DNA of 64,000 nt, taken from NCBI GenBank assembly GCA_964017185.1, contig OZ024875.1, forward strand, positions 29,397,456-29,461,455, in the 5' to 3' direction. Under the pieces are notes generated by a model that did not search any database, was not told the origin of the DNA, and saw nothing but the letters and a program-made list of their open reading frames with translations. The DNA is from Rugalucina vietnamica (taxonomy: Eukaryota; Mollusca; Bivalvia; Lucinida; Lucinidae). The stretch's first letter is position 1. The number at the start of each line of letters is the position of its first letter. The position numbers and the translations under genes are program-made. Of this stretch, positions 22,541-35,308 are shown piece by piece.

Positions 22541-22752
22541 GGTCACCGCTCTGATTGGAAACACCGGAGGTTTCAAAGGGCACCGGTAGCGGAACACTTC
22601 ACTTTACCTGGACATGACTTTAACAGCCACGTTGCCCTATGCTGTCTTGACCATGACATCAACTGGTCTGATTCGGCAAGAAAAGCTCGTGAAACGTATT
22701 GGATCAGACGCCTGAACACACTCCAGCCACATGGTATCAATAAAGGTGATTA
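22495..22752 (+). pseudogene. PLE GIY-YIG endonuclease fragment
   Basis: Encodes YIGETGQPLHKRINGHRSDW and then, with a small internal deletion relative to the full copy, PVAEHFTLPGHDFN..QPHGINKGD and the stop codon. RT is entirely absent. Confidence 0.85.
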
Positions 22753-23416
22753 AACACAGTAGTGTTACAGCATAGTGCAATAGGCCAGCATGTATAGTTA
22801 GCCTAACATGGATATTTGATCCGATTTGATGTCCCGTTTTGGACTTCATCCCCCTTTACACATTGTCTATCCATATCCTGATAGGCTTTACTCCTTCATT
22901 TTGCACATAGAGACTCCGCCTTCACCTGTACCTTACTTATGAGCTGTTCTTATAATTCACATTTGTAGCGGTGTGTTAACGACTGACGCTATAGAAATCC
23001 GATAATCTTACAGGTGACGCTTCAGATTTCCGATAATCCTACAGGTGAACGGTCACGAAATTCTCTCAATTTCAGTTATACGATTTTACGCCATTAAGTA
23101 CTTTTTATTTTCAACTTTGACAGTTCTAACACTGCTTCCAACCTCTCCAAGATGTATTTGCCCACAAAAATCATAATTTTGTTAAATTTCTGTTTAATTT
23201 TCCAAATTTCTTCATTTTCAAAATTCCGTAGCCATTTTGCTGTATTTACATTTTTCAAGTTTGTAGCGGTGTGTTTATTTCTTATGTAGTTATATAAGGT
23301 TTTACAATGTTATGAGTAGTATGTAGAATTTTTAGATTACATTTTGTCTCCTAGTTTTGGACTGCCTATGACAGGCAGATGTAGATATCACACTCTTATT
23401 ATGTAGTATTTAGTAA

Positions 23417-23454
23417 GCCTCTGAAGAAGCCGAAAGGCGAAAGCGCGCTCAGGC
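23417..23454 (+). ncRNA. Hammerhead-ribozyme-like motif, copy D (reference description)
   Basis: Order: stem I strand GCCT (23417-23420), core CTGAAGA (23421-23427), an extra A (23428), stem II GCC with GAAA loop and GGC (23429-23438), GAA (23439-23441), minimal stem III AGCGCGCT (23442-23449), C17 (23450), stem I strand AGGC (23451-23454). Predicted cleavage is after 23450. Stem III is self-complementary with almost no loop, as in PLE-associated hammerhead variants reported to cleave as dimers. The extra A before stem II departs from the consensus, so activity is unproven. Confidence 0.65.
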
Positions 23455-23491
23455 ACAAATAGGATTTCGCACTGTTGATGATAAAATCTCC

Positions 23492-23690
<199 letters not shown>

Positions 23691-23796
23691 GGCACTATGA
23701 ATGGACAATGTATTGATGTTATTTTTTAAATTAAATGGCCAATTCAGTGTAAGTACGGCCATATTCCTGATGAAAGTGATACTCAAACATATGGTT

Positions 23797-24047
23797 CTGT
23801 CCGGATAGCTCGGTTGTTAGAGCGTTGGTCTTCGGATGCGGAGGACCCGGGTTCGAATCCCAGCGCGGCCACTGAGTTGTTTGGTTGTTTCCTTGAGCAA
23901 GGCACTTTACAGACATTGCTCCTCTCCACCCCTCTCCACCCAGGTGTAAAAATGGGTACCCGTGAGGAATGTATGACAGTGTACCGCGGCTGCCTGTGGC
24001 GCCATGTGTTAGCGGTCGACATACATCTCAGTGACCAGGGGAGTTAA
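23797..24047 (+). mobile_element. tRNA-derived SINE, type A
   Basis: The tRNA-like head has box A ATAGCTCGGTTGTTAGAGCG and box B GGGTTCGAATCCC (about 23804-23862). It is followed by a conserved-type body (TTGAGCAAGGCACTTTACAG, CACCCAGGTGTAAAAATGGG). The acceptor stem pairs poorly, so this is a Pol III SINE rather than a working tRNA gene. Confidence 0.7.
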
Positions 24048-24411
24048 TGTGGAAGTCGGTTGAACATTCATTGAGAGTGGATAACAGACTATAAACCGCC
24101 AACTGTTAACTTTATATGGGGTCCTTATGAGTGGTCAGCATTTGCAGCTATCAGTAGTATCTTATTTTCATGTTATAATAACACGGCCACCAATCCAGCT
24201 CTTATATAGCAGAATGCAATGATGATAAATTCATTTGCGGTACTTCCCACTATGCAGCTGCGGGGTTCGAAACGTGTAAGTGACTTCGTGTTCTCTTGTT
24301 TTATTATCAATTACTCCTGTTTTAAGACATCTTTCAAAAATCGGAGAATGATCGGAGAATACAATTTGGCATCATTTTTTTTTTTACATTGACAGTGTGT
24401 ATTTGGTGACG

Positions 24412-24412
<1 letters not shown>

Positions 24413-24461
<49 letters not shown>
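24413..24461. repeat. Poly(T) tract, ~48 bases
   Basis: An uninterrupted T run. It may be the poly(A) tail of a minus-strand retroinsertion or a slippage product. The next bases CAAACGGCACTGTA resemble AAACGGCACTATGA after the TA tract at 23686. Confidence 0.8.
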
Positions 24462-24976
24462 CAAACGGCACTGTAAGTCCATACTACTACCTGTGTATTG
24501 CTTTGGGGCTATCAAATGTTACTATTAATGGTCCATTAACATAAAAAATTATAGACGTCACGTAGACCACGTGGATATCAATCGAGGTATAAAATCTATC
24601 GATTCGATTTTAAATTCCAATGTACGTTTGAAAGCCGATGTCGATTTGATTTTGAATCGGACGACACTGTATACAATTTTTGGTATCTCTGTAAATTTGA
24701 ATATTACGTCGTTTTGAAATGTTTGTTGCAGTTCGATACCCACAAGCGCTAGCATTCTGAGTTTGTATTGTATGAAAGGCAAATGAGGGAACTGACGACA
24801 TTTATCATCACCGAAAGTCACGTGAGGTGTAAGTAAGTACATCGGGTTGCAAACCTTTTGCGTTTCAGTATTCTTAGCACACAATACGCTTAAGTTGTTT
24901 TAACCAATTTAACTCAAGCAGTCCTGAAGTACGAATGTTTAAATGTTTAATTATGGAGCAATTTGCCCGATAGTTT

Positions 24977-25165
24977 TTTTTTTCCTGGGCGAGACCAGCA
25001 CTATAGGAGGTTGTTTTTGTGGGTTTTGTTGTTCCGGGAGCACCCGAAGGCTCGACCGGGAGATTCATTTTCGTAATTGTTTTTGGAGAAGCCCAGGATC
25101 GAACCTGCGAACCTGCGACCCCTGGTTTACAAGGCAAGTGACTTATCCACTGCACCACGGAGGTT
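24977..25165 (-). mobile_element. tRNA-derived SINE, type B, copy 1
   Basis: On the minus strand: GTGGTGCAGTGGATAAGTCA, then GGTTCGATCCTGGG, then a body CGGGTGCTCCCGGAACAAC ending near CTGGTCTCGCCCAGG and an A-run. A second copy lies at 42057-42253 on the plus strand. This copy has a 9-bp duplication (GCAGGTTC) next to box B. Confidence 0.8.
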
Positions 25166-25789
25166 TCTTATAGATTTATTTGAAGTTAGAGATAAGAAAT
25201 ACATAGCTAGATATAGTGCCTATCTGTTAAACGGATTTTTCTTCCTCTGCGAGTGTCACTGCACTTTCTTAAGAGAAGTTTATATTTAGCTTGTAAGAGT
25301 CTCGGAGAGTCACACTCAGGTTATTCAATGATGCTTTTGCGTGCTTTATGCTCATATTTTATGATACCAATTTGTCAGATTTTCAATAACACATTAGCAT
25401 ACTTAATTGATATTTTTCTTCTTAATTAGTGTAAACCATGTGTAACATGTATAAGCGTTTCAAAATCTTCGTCTAAGGGGTTTTAGAGCGATTTCTTTGA
25501 GCGATTACTCAGTTACTCAAACAAAAAGGATATCATCTGACAAACGCTTGTAAAGCTACAGTACACATAGCCACAAATGTACTCAAATTACAAGCCTTAA
25601 GCCCACATTTTCTGTCTGCATGACTTTCAGCCTAATGTCTCAATGGTTAGACAGGACCTGTTCGGCAACGGATAGCTATGTGGTTCATTGTTTACTTTGT
25701 TGTGATGCAAAATCCGCACTATATCTGACTGGTTTAGGATGGATTTGGAGTAAATTCGGTTTCTATGTGCATATCCGCCTGACAATACT

Positions 25790-27124
25790 CACGGCTAACA
25801 AACCTTTAAATGCGTAACCGCGGTTAAGAAAAGAAATCCGATTCATGTCCTTCCGGTTTCGCATCAGATGACCAACAAAAGGTAAACAAACTTTTGCAGC
25901 TCGTGTTTCCGAGTAAAATATTTCGATTCGAAGACAAATATTATAATTCTCTCAATGCTATTTTATTAGTTAGACATTGCTATATTTGGACCCCAAAGGA
26001 TTTCCAGATTTTTTTCTTTATAATCATGAATTTTATTCCCTACCCCAAAACACATGTTGGGATTGCATTATACACGACGAAAATGTGGGTCAGTCGCAGG
26101 GATATTTTTAGATTTCCGCACATTACGTCCATATTAACGGAAAGCAATACAGTGCGCAGATGATTTTTAACATTGTGTGAGGTCTGGTGACAGTTTCGTT
26201 GCCTCTGGCCAATGCATTCTATGCATATGTGGTTAAAAGCTGTGTCAACATTTCGGTTACGAATTTAATCATTAGAATGATAGCAATATAGTCATTATAG
26301 AAAACATGTATTAAACTTTTTGTTTTTGTTAATTGTTTTACGCTGAAGATTATTGTCACATTCTCTCGTCCTTTCTTAATAGTTGCTTACTCAAATTTGG
26401 TGTGTTTGTGATATTTGCAGTGAAAATGTTTGATATAAAATAATACAAACTGTCTATGAAATACATGTAATACAATAGTTCACATGCATGATATTCCTGT
26501 TCATGAAGACGATTTTACAGCATTCTGTATACTTTAATTTGTTTTTTCTTGGTTTTATGTCTTTCAAAACGCTTTACAGGGAAATAAATACCATAACTTG
26601 AACAGGTTGTGGTTTTCAAACGAATCTTGAAATATATCCTTCATATTTTAATGATTAAATGCGTACCCATTTTTTTCCTTCCATTCAAATCGATAATGAC
26701 GGGCACTAACACAAAGAAATACTGGCACAGACATCAGATGCAATTTAGTTAATACATATCTGTAAATTTGTCGTGGAACAATCACTAAAATTTGATATTT
26801 ACCAGCAAATTGTCCAATTTTTAGTTGTATTTCGCCGACTTTGGCCTTGTTGGAACACCAGGTTCGAAGATGGGAATAAATAACTCAAAGACCATCAAAT
26901 TATTTTGCGAGCTACTTTGGTGCTGAGTTACAATAGTAAATAAGTGACAAAATAGCATTCATAGATAATCGATATATTTCTTTACTAAAATATAATCATC
27001 AATCGATACTAGTAGTGTATGTTTTGTTTACCTTTTCTTGGCCTTCATATGCGGAACCGGAAGGGCGTGAATCGGATTTTCTTTCTTAACCGGCGGTTAC
27101 GCATTTAAAGGTTTGTTAGCCGTG
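25790..27124. mobile_element. Non-autonomous DNA transposon with CACGG termini and 5-bp TSD (Transib-like), family T1
   Basis: Both flanks read ATACT (25785-25789 and 27125-27129). Terminal repeats start CACGGCTAACAAACCTTTAA and continue, imperfectly, for ~100 bases (GCGTAACCG, CCGGTT). No transposase was recognised in 1335 bp. Transib elements have CAC-starting termini and 5-bp duplications; that assignment rests on these two traits only. Confidence 0.7.
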
Positions 27125-27170
27125 ATACTACACTGAAGAGCTTTAAAAACGACAAATTTGTGACTCAAAT

Positions 27171-27171
<1 letters not shown>

Positions 27172-27220
<49 letters not shown>
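27172..27220. repeat. Poly(T) tract, ~48 bases
   Basis: A pure T run just right of element T1. It could be a minus-strand poly(A) tail, but no retroelement body is recognised to its right. Confidence 0.8.
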
Positions 27221-27221
<1 letters not shown>

Positions 27222-27522
27222 ATAATGTGAGAGCAACAGTCCTTGATATAGCAATACCCCTAAAATCCAAAACTGCAAATAATATTGAGCATGACTACAA
27301 TTTGCCCCTTGGCATAAAGAGCATTGCTATTTCATTTAAAGCACAGGTTTTGCCGGATGCATTGATTGTCTGGCAATAATGCTAGCTTGGCTGAATGGTC
27401 ATTGTCGACGTTATTGACGTAATATAGCGTTTTACGTCAAATCTTTAGAGACATTAGTGTCTTTATGTGAAAAGTTCGGTTGATCAAACCAGCGTCAACC
27501 TTTCACTGTCTCAATAACCTTA

Positions 27523-29064
27523 CACGGTGGGTAGCCTTAACGGAATCTACGGGATCAAATTGCCTTTTCCGGCGCCTACGGGATCAGCAACGGAGTCTAC
27601 GGGAATTTTACAAAAGGTTGCTTTCTTTCAGAGTTAGTTTCACGCAAAAATAATCAAAAAATACATAGGGTAAGTAGTGCACGGGACTTTTAAAAATTCA
27701 CACAAAAATTTGATCAGCATTGTGATTTAGTGCAGTATGGTGCTTTTGCGTGCTTGACAATTTATTTGCTGCGAGTGTGGTGTAAAATGACGGACCGCGC
27801 CTAAAATGCATTATGCTGGGCTTCTATATTCCGGCTTCTTAGTAAATTCGCCTTTATTTTGAATAGAATGTTTCTAAGTTCGATTTGTTTATGTATTGAC
27901 ACAATAGTTTGCGGTCAAAATGAAAGAATTTGCCAAAAAATCTAATCAAAGAAGGAACGGCACCTAGGGGAATCTGGCACCGCAGCCTAGGGGATTTTTC
28001 CCATTATAAGTATATGGGGCTATGTTTTCAAATGCTAAAGGGCAGCTAACTCCGAACTCCGTTTTCTGCTCTACTCAAGAGTGGTTTTTCCCTTTTTCGG
28101 TGCGTGTCTTAGTTCGCTGCCGGCTCGGATCCAATTATTTTGGATCTGAGCTGCAGGTCGGTTTGATAGTTAGTTTGGGAGAACAAATGAGCGTTGTTGG
28201 ATCATGATGTTCAGGTGTTCAAGTTTTTCTCCTCTTTTGGATGAAAAGCCATTTAGCTTTTTTTTTCTTTTGTGGACCCTGAAAGGATAGGCCTATATTG
28301 TAACTGAAATAGTGGTCTATGGGTACCATAACCGCAAGGCTAGCCTATTATAAATACCCAGGTAAATACCACTTTATCGGGAATTGTGGGATTTGCAGGG
28401 GTATACTCTTGCTCAGAGATCCACATAATGTATATTGTACAGAAATACAAAAAAAATACTTGATCGTTTTGTCGCCATATACCAATGCAAGGTAATAATT
28501 GTAATTTTCAATTTGTACACAGTTCCCTGAGGATCCGGTGCCAAATGATCCCGTTATGGCCGGTGCCATAAAAACGCATGTTTCTTCTGGATCCCGTAGG
28601 ATCCGTTCCACCACGAACTCTGTTGAACGATAACTAATTTGTGCTATATGCGTCAGATAAAGAACAAGAATGTAGTATTTACCTTTATTTAAGGAGAGTA
28701 TATAACAATGGTCTAAGTTCTGATAGATGTTCCCGTCTTCGATTGGTAAAAGCAATCAAATTGATGCTTTAACGGCCCTTTCTTTTAGCCTGTAGACATG
28801 CAGGGTGGGGAAAGGTACCGTTTTTGAACAGGTTCAGTGTCTCGAACTGCATTTATCTGTACAAAAGTAGTATGCCTGATATGTTCCGGGTCCCGTGAAA
28901 TAGAATATACAATAGCGTTACTTTTCCTCTCAAAACAATCTTCCGCTGAAGTAGCGTTCATTGTCAATTTCATCAAAAGAATTCCCGTAGATTCCGTTGC
29001 TGATCCCGTAGGCGCCGGAAAAGGCGATTTGATCCCGTAGATTCCGTTAAGGCTACCCACCGTG
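27523..29064. mobile_element. Non-autonomous DNA transposon with CACGG termini and 5-bp TSD (Transib-like), family T2
   Basis: The TSD CCTTA lies at 27518-27522 and 29065-29069. Terminal repeats of ~85 bases start CACGGTGGGTAGCCTTAACG and contain several TACGGGATC words. Related words (GGATCCCGTAGGATCCG) recur near 28590, as subterminal repeats would. The 1542 bp hold only short frames (135 codons at 28348-28755, minus, unrecognised). Confidence 0.75.
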
Positions 29065-30062
29065 CCTTAGAGTGACTGCTGCAGTACCGTATAGATGAAA
29101 TGATAAATATTACGTCACGTGACGTCATATATACGTCATCGTGTGTAAAAAATCGATTGTGTCGGAGAATTCCTAGAATGGTCAAAAATGAGACAAAACT
29201 AAAACTAAAGTGTTTTAAAATATGGATTTCTACAAGCTCCGTGTGAAATGGTCTAATATTTTTCTTCATTAATTCAACGAGACCCCACATGGCAAAAAGT
29301 GTAAAATGGCTTTTTATTGTTTTTGTTGGTCAGTGACTTTACAAATGCCGGTTCCATGTAAAAAAAAAAAATAAAAATAGAGGACAGTTACCGACCCCTT
29401 TCACCTGTTAAGAAAGACTAAAAATGTCGTTGGTGCAAAATATAAATTTTCTTCTTTTTTGCGTTTTTAGCTCACCTCAGCCGTCAGGCTCACAAGGTGA
29501 GCTTATAGTATACCCATGCTCCGTCGTCCGTCCGTCGTCCGTCCGTCCGTCGTCCACCATTTTCAAAGATCTTCTTCTCTGAAACAGCTTGGCAAATCAA
29601 AGCCAAATTTTACATGAAGCATCTATGGGAAGGGGGAACCAATGTGTATATAAATAATCCAGGTCACATGACCAAGATGGCCGCCATGCCCATATATGGT
29701 AAAAACCCTTCAAAAATCTTCTTCTCCGGAACCACTGGACCGATTTCAACCAAACTTGGCATGAAGCATCGATGACTCAAGTACTACAATGTGTATATAA
29801 ATCATGACCTTGCGGTGACCTTGGCCTATTTTACGGCAAGGTCAACATAGGTCGCCTTTGCATTTGAATGGGAAAAATTGTTAAATTGTCATTTAAAGGA
29901 AAAATCTTGCAGAAAATGAGCAGTAGGACTGAATATTAATGATTCTGAAAAAAATTGGGCACCAGGGGCTCATCCGCCCCCACCCCGGGGCAATATACAT
30001 GTATATTATCATAATATTCAAACATCTTCTTCTCTGAAACCGCTTGGCCAATCAAAGCCAAA

Positions 30063-33000
30063 GGGCGACGTGCATTAAGAGCCAAAAATAGCCCCCAACC
30101 GAGCTGAGTGACAATGATGTGAAATATAGCCTTGTTATTGCTCTTCATGAAAATAATAATAAAATATGTGTATGACCTTTCTTATAGGAATGACCTTAGG
30201 TCAAAGGTCATGACCCATTCAAAGCAATTTCAATATTGATATATCAGCTAATGGGAAAAGATGGTCATGTTTCAGCTTTTACTTGTTGTAGACCACTGAA
30301 GTTGGTATCAATTTAGAGTTTACACACCTGCCTTGCATTAATTGGTGTTATAATGAAAATTATATTGAATTTTCATATTCATAAATATTAATGAAAACAC
30401 TGAAAGTAATTGGAAAACAAGTAAGTCTGTTAGAACTTCATAACTTCATTACTTTCAGTTCAAACCATAGAATGATATGTTGCTATGGCGTCATTAATAC
30501 TTCTGAACAAGTCATTCAATTACCATAAAGAAAAGGGGTCATGTCGAAATTCATGAATTTTAATGAAAAACAAAAAGAAATGACTAAACTCATATCCATT
30601 TAAGGGTTGGCTTGTGATATTTAGACCTTCGTTACATACTTCAGAAAGAACATCATTGAAGCATTATAGTAAGAGGGACCTCCTTAATGTAAAAATGAGA
30701 AAAAAACCCATAAATTCTGCAAAAGTGCATATGGATAATGCATATATTCATGGTTTCCATAGCAACCGATACTACAGTTCCAATAAGTTGAATAAGTAAT
30801 TACTCGAATTCAAATACTAACATTGTCAACCTAATATGTTATTAACAATGCTTCGGCTCAGCTTTTGAACCTAATTTGCATTAATTATGCAAAATATGAA
30901 ATTTGCATATTCCATATTCATGAATATTGATGAAAACCAAAGTGCTTTATCAGAAATTAACGAACAGAATAAAATGTTTTGAGTGCTTTACAGATGTAAA
31001 TGTATCTATATTGCACTTGTCCAATACCATCAATACCATACAGAGTCAACTTTATGCGAAGCCACTGTGGTTATGCAAAATTTCTTATTTGCATATTCAT
31101 GAATATTAATGAAAACTTTAGAAAATACAGGAAAAAAACCCAAATTAATACTGTTTACCACAACACACTCTTAATTCATCACATGTCTGCTATAGAATAT
31201 TGAACAAGCATTAACTAAGAAATGGTTACAAACAAAACTTATTACACTGATCAGAAGTGCAAATTATCTAATTTGAATACCATGAATTTCCATATGAATG
31301 ATTATTTATTTTTATTCACCAAAGTAATCGAATTAATCACTATTTCAAACTTTAACGAAGCAAGTCCAGGATTCAACAGATATGACATGGGGATAAATCA
31401 CTCAGCTTTGACTTATATGGATAGACAGATCGATTGATTGATGCCACTGGTTCGATACTTTTGTGAATATTCAAATTTTCACATAGATCCATTACATGTT
31501 AGGTCATGCACATCGCATAAATGATTAACGACAACTTGACACGATGCTGGTGTTTGACTTAAAAAACAATATCTTATCTTCAGATTAATATTCATGAATA
31601 TGCAAATATGGTTAAGTTCATACGGGCCCCATGTATGTAAGAATAGTCATATTATATTACTGACTAACAATTACATGCCAAAAAGATTGTTTTAAATTGA
31701 AATAAATATTTTTGAAATATTTACGCTGAAGGCTTGTTTCAAATTCTATCTCAATTTCTTGTTTCTTTGTATCATCGTATTCATGAAAATGATACAGTGA
31801 ATATGCAAATTTAGCAAACTCGATTCTTGTCATATAGTATTTTGCATGATAGGACAGTCAAATCGTATAAATGACAACATGCCACAGTGCTGGTGGGTGG
31901 AATATTTACGGATTTTATTGAATCACCCCCCCCCCCTCATTTTCAATGTCCTTTCATTTTATTTTCATGAATATGCAAATTAGATTATTTTAATATTGGG
32001 CCATTGCAGGTTAGAAAATGAAAAAAAATGTATAACAAATGGACAACAACAAGCCGCAGTGATGATTTGTGACTCGAATTAGTATATCTTAGAAGTCCAT
32101 TGAAATTTTTTTCTTAATTTCTCATATTTCTATAAATATTCATAAATATGCAAATGAGCTAATGTTTATGCATAGATTCATTACGTGTTAGGGTATATCG
32201 CTTATCGACATGATGCGAAAATGGCTGTTTGTTATTGAAGTCAGTGTATTTTATGTTTTTTCTATTTATATATTTTCTATTATGATTCTATCAATACCGG
32301 TATTCATGAATATGCAAATTAGATGAATATATAATTTAGATATTTTACACAAGCTACAGTTGGATGAAAGGCCTAAGCATAAGCTTTAAAATGATACCAT
32401 GTTTAGTGAGCTAGGATAATCAGTAACTAAGTTATGTTTGATTTTGTAGGTATACCCCAATGTTCAAAAATCATATTTGTGGTTGCCGATCTGGCACAAC
32501 CACATGTCGTGACTGGTTTGTAGTTTGGAATCTACATGATCAAACTCCATATTTCTGAGATGTTTTTCTGTACCAATAGTTTGGTCAATGGCTGCGTAGT
32601 ATCCAAAACTTGTATTTTACCTGGTGCCTTATAGCAAAGTGAGGTGAACCTAAATGGGCTGGAAATACAATATACAATACAATACAAGTTGCTATGGAAA
32701 CCATGATTTTCTTCATAACACAAATAAGTGCGCCTTTGAAAAAAATCCCATTTTATTTCGGGGGTCCCAATCAACAATTTATCACCCATCAGAGGATGTC
32801 TTCTGGTGCTTGGTGGAATTAATTGGCACAAGGCCTTATAATAAAGGTGTCTTACTTTGAGTGAAATGCAGGTAATCTATAGAGCAATTTTTGAAGAATT
32901 AGGTATGAGCCCAGCTAAATACCAAAAAGATATTTTCACATTTTGTGCATGTTTGTAATACTAATCTTTTATGAAAATATCTTTTTGGTATTTAGCTGGG

Positions 33001-33238
33001 CTCTATGTAAACTTCTCTGTTAAACCTATAAATTTCGGTCCAAAATTGTGATTTTCCTACTTTAGCCCATATTGGAGGCCATTTTGTGTAACCATAGCAA
33101 CCATAAAAGTGAAATCAATATTAGATTAAAACATTTGGACATTTCATCTATTAAAACATATAAGATAAAATGTCGTACAGATACTTTTATTTTTTGGCTT
33201 TTGGGTGGGCCAGAAAACCCTGTTAATGCACGTCCCTC
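30063..33238. mobile_element. 3.2-kb foldback element nested in the Helitron-like element
   Basis: Removing it rejoins GCCAAA with TTTTACATGAAGC, exactly as in the uninterrupted unit at 29603-29620. The termini are GGGCGACGTGCATTAAG and, inverted, GAGGGACGTGCATTAACAG. The left half has GCATATTCATGAATATTAAT words; the right half has the same words inverted (ATTCATGAATATGCAAAT), about five per side. TTTCCATAGCAACC at 30757 pairs with GTTGCTATGGAAA at 32690. No ORF recognised. Confidence 0.7.
32907..33003. repeat. Perfect 32-bp inverted repeat
   Basis: Arms 32907-32938 and 32972-33003 (GAGCCCAGCTAAATACCAAA.. and its complement) lie around a 33-base spacer, within the nested foldback element. 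Confidence 0.9.
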
Positions 33239-35308
33239 TTTTACATGAAGCATCTATGGGAAGGGGGAACCAATGTGTATATAAATAATCTAGGTCACAT
33301 GACCAAGATGGCCGCCATGCCCATATATGGTAAAAACCCTTCAAAAATCTTCTTCTCCAGAACAGGTGGATCGATTTCAAAGAAACTTGGCATGAAGCAT
33401 CGATGGCTCAAGCACTACAATGTGTATATAAATCATGACCCTGTGATGACCTTGACCTTTTTTACGGCAAGGTCAACATAGGTCGCCAATGCATTTGAAT
33501 GGGGAAAACTTTTAAAATGTCATTTAAAGTCATTTAAAGTGAAAGTCTTGCAGGAAATGGGCAGTAGGACTGAATATTAATGATTCTGAAAAAATATTGG
33601 CCCCCAGGGGCTCATATGCCCCCACCCCGGGGCAATATACATGTATATTACCATAATATTCAAACATCATCTCCTCTGAAACCGCTTGGCCAATCAAAGC
33701 CAAATTTTATGTGAAGCATCAATAGGAAGGGGTAATCAATGTATATATGAATAATCCAGGTCACATGACCAAGATGGCCGCGATGCCCATATATGGTAAA
33801 AACCCTTCAAAAATCTTCTTCTCCAGAACAGGATCGATTTCAAAGAAACTTGGCATGAAGCATCGATGGCTGAAGTACTACAATGTGCATATAAATCATG
33901 ACCCTGTGATGACCTTGACCTTTTTTTACGGCAAGGTCAATATAGGTCGCCAATGCATTTGAATAGGGAAAACTTTTAAAATGTCATTTAAAGTGAAAGT
34001 CTTGCAGGAAATGGGCAGTAGGACTGAATATTAATGTTTCTGAAAAACATTGGACCCCAGGGGCTCATCTGCCCCCACCCCGGGGCAATATACATGTATA
34101 TTACCATAATATTCAAACATCTTCTCCTCTGAAACCGCTTGGCGAATCAAAGCCGAATTGTATGTGAAGCATCTATGGAATGGGGGAATTAATGTATATA
34201 TAAATTATCTAGTTCACATAACCAAGATGGCTGCCATGCCCATATATGGTAAAAACCCTTCAAAAATCTTCTTCTCCGAATTTTGAGGACCGATTTCAAA
34301 GAAACTTGGTAAGAAGCACCAATGGCTGAAGTACTACAATGTTTATATAAATCATGACCCTGTGGTGACCTTGACCTATTTTACGACAAGGTCAACATAG
34401 GTCGCCAATGCATTGGAATGGGGAAAACTTTTAAAAAGTCATTTGAGGTGAAAATCTTGCAGGAAATGGGTAGTAGGACTAAATATTAATGATTCTGAAA
34501 AAAATGGACCTAAGGGCTCATATGTCCACATCCCGGGGCAATATACATGTATATTACCATAATATTAAAACATCTTCTCCTCTAAAACCACTTGGCCAAT
34601 TGAAGCCAAATTTTATGTGAAGCATCTATAGGATGGGGGAACCAATGTGTATATTAATAATCTAAGTCACATGACCAAGATGACCACCATGCCCATATAT
34701 GGTAAAAACCCTTCAAATATCTTCTTCTCTGAAACCAATAGATTGATTTTAATGAAACTTGGCGTGAAGCATCCATGGACAGAATATTGATTAGTCTGAA
34801 AAAAGAAAACGGCCCAAGGGCTTCATCTGCCCCTGCACTGGGGTTAAATACCATAATATTAAAACATGTTTATTGGTATATGCAGCAGACTCAGGTGAGC
34901 GTTTACAGGACCATTGGTCCTCTGGTTAAAGCTCTTCAGTGTACAGCACCTAAGTATCTGTTTCAGGGTTCCCACAGACAGGACAAAATAAAATTCCATG
35001 ATTTAATTTCAGCCATTTTCCATGTTTTTCAGAGCCCGTAGAAACCCTGTGTTTTGTACAGCAATTTTATTCTGAAAGCAGATCTCCTTGAACCTCAAAT
35101 AATAACGTATCCCGTTTCGCATTGATAAAGTAAACGGTCTGTTATGGTGTTATCTACATGTAGGTATATTTTCAGATTTAAGATTTCAGTTCATTATGAC
35201 AATTGACAATATGATAATCTTATAGGATAGTGACACTTCATCGTGACAATACCTTTCGTATCACCATCGTTGGGGTTACTTTCTTTATTAATTGCAACAT
35301 TGTCTTAA

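Larger units (their letters stand above)
22495..23491 (+). mobile_element. Inverted 3' fragment of the PLE
   Basis: Reverse complement of about 20431-21428: end of the endonuclease region, 3' region, hammerhead-like motif and terminal GATGATAAAATCTCC. With its flanking X segment it makes a ~1.1-kb inverted repeat with the truncated copy. This is typical of PLE or LINE insertions with an inversion. Confidence 0.9.
29464..34925 (+). mobile_element. Large Helitron-like non-autonomous element with tandem units
   Basis: Starts TTTTAGCTCACC, followed by a GTCC/GTCG-rich run at 29518-29556. Ends with hairpin GGACC-ATT-GGTCC (34908-34920), then TCTGG before T, matching the Helitron CTRR-T rule. The interior is made of ~450-bp units (starts near 29560, 33240, 33670, 34130, 34580) carrying CACATGACCAAGATGGCCGC and CAAGGTCAACATAGGTCGCC. 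No Rep/helicase is present. The exact 5' base is uncertain. A foldback element is nested at 30063-33238. Confidence 0.7.

Noticed and set aside
23804..23870. A functional tRNA gene
   Set aside because: Boxes A and B are good, but the acceptor stem pairs poorly and a SINE body follows. The heads at 39596, 44279 and 59752 were judged the same way.
29560..34870. CRISPR or centromeric satellite array
   Set aside because: Units are ~450 bp, diverged and bounded by Helitron-like ends; there are no short direct repeats with unique spacers.
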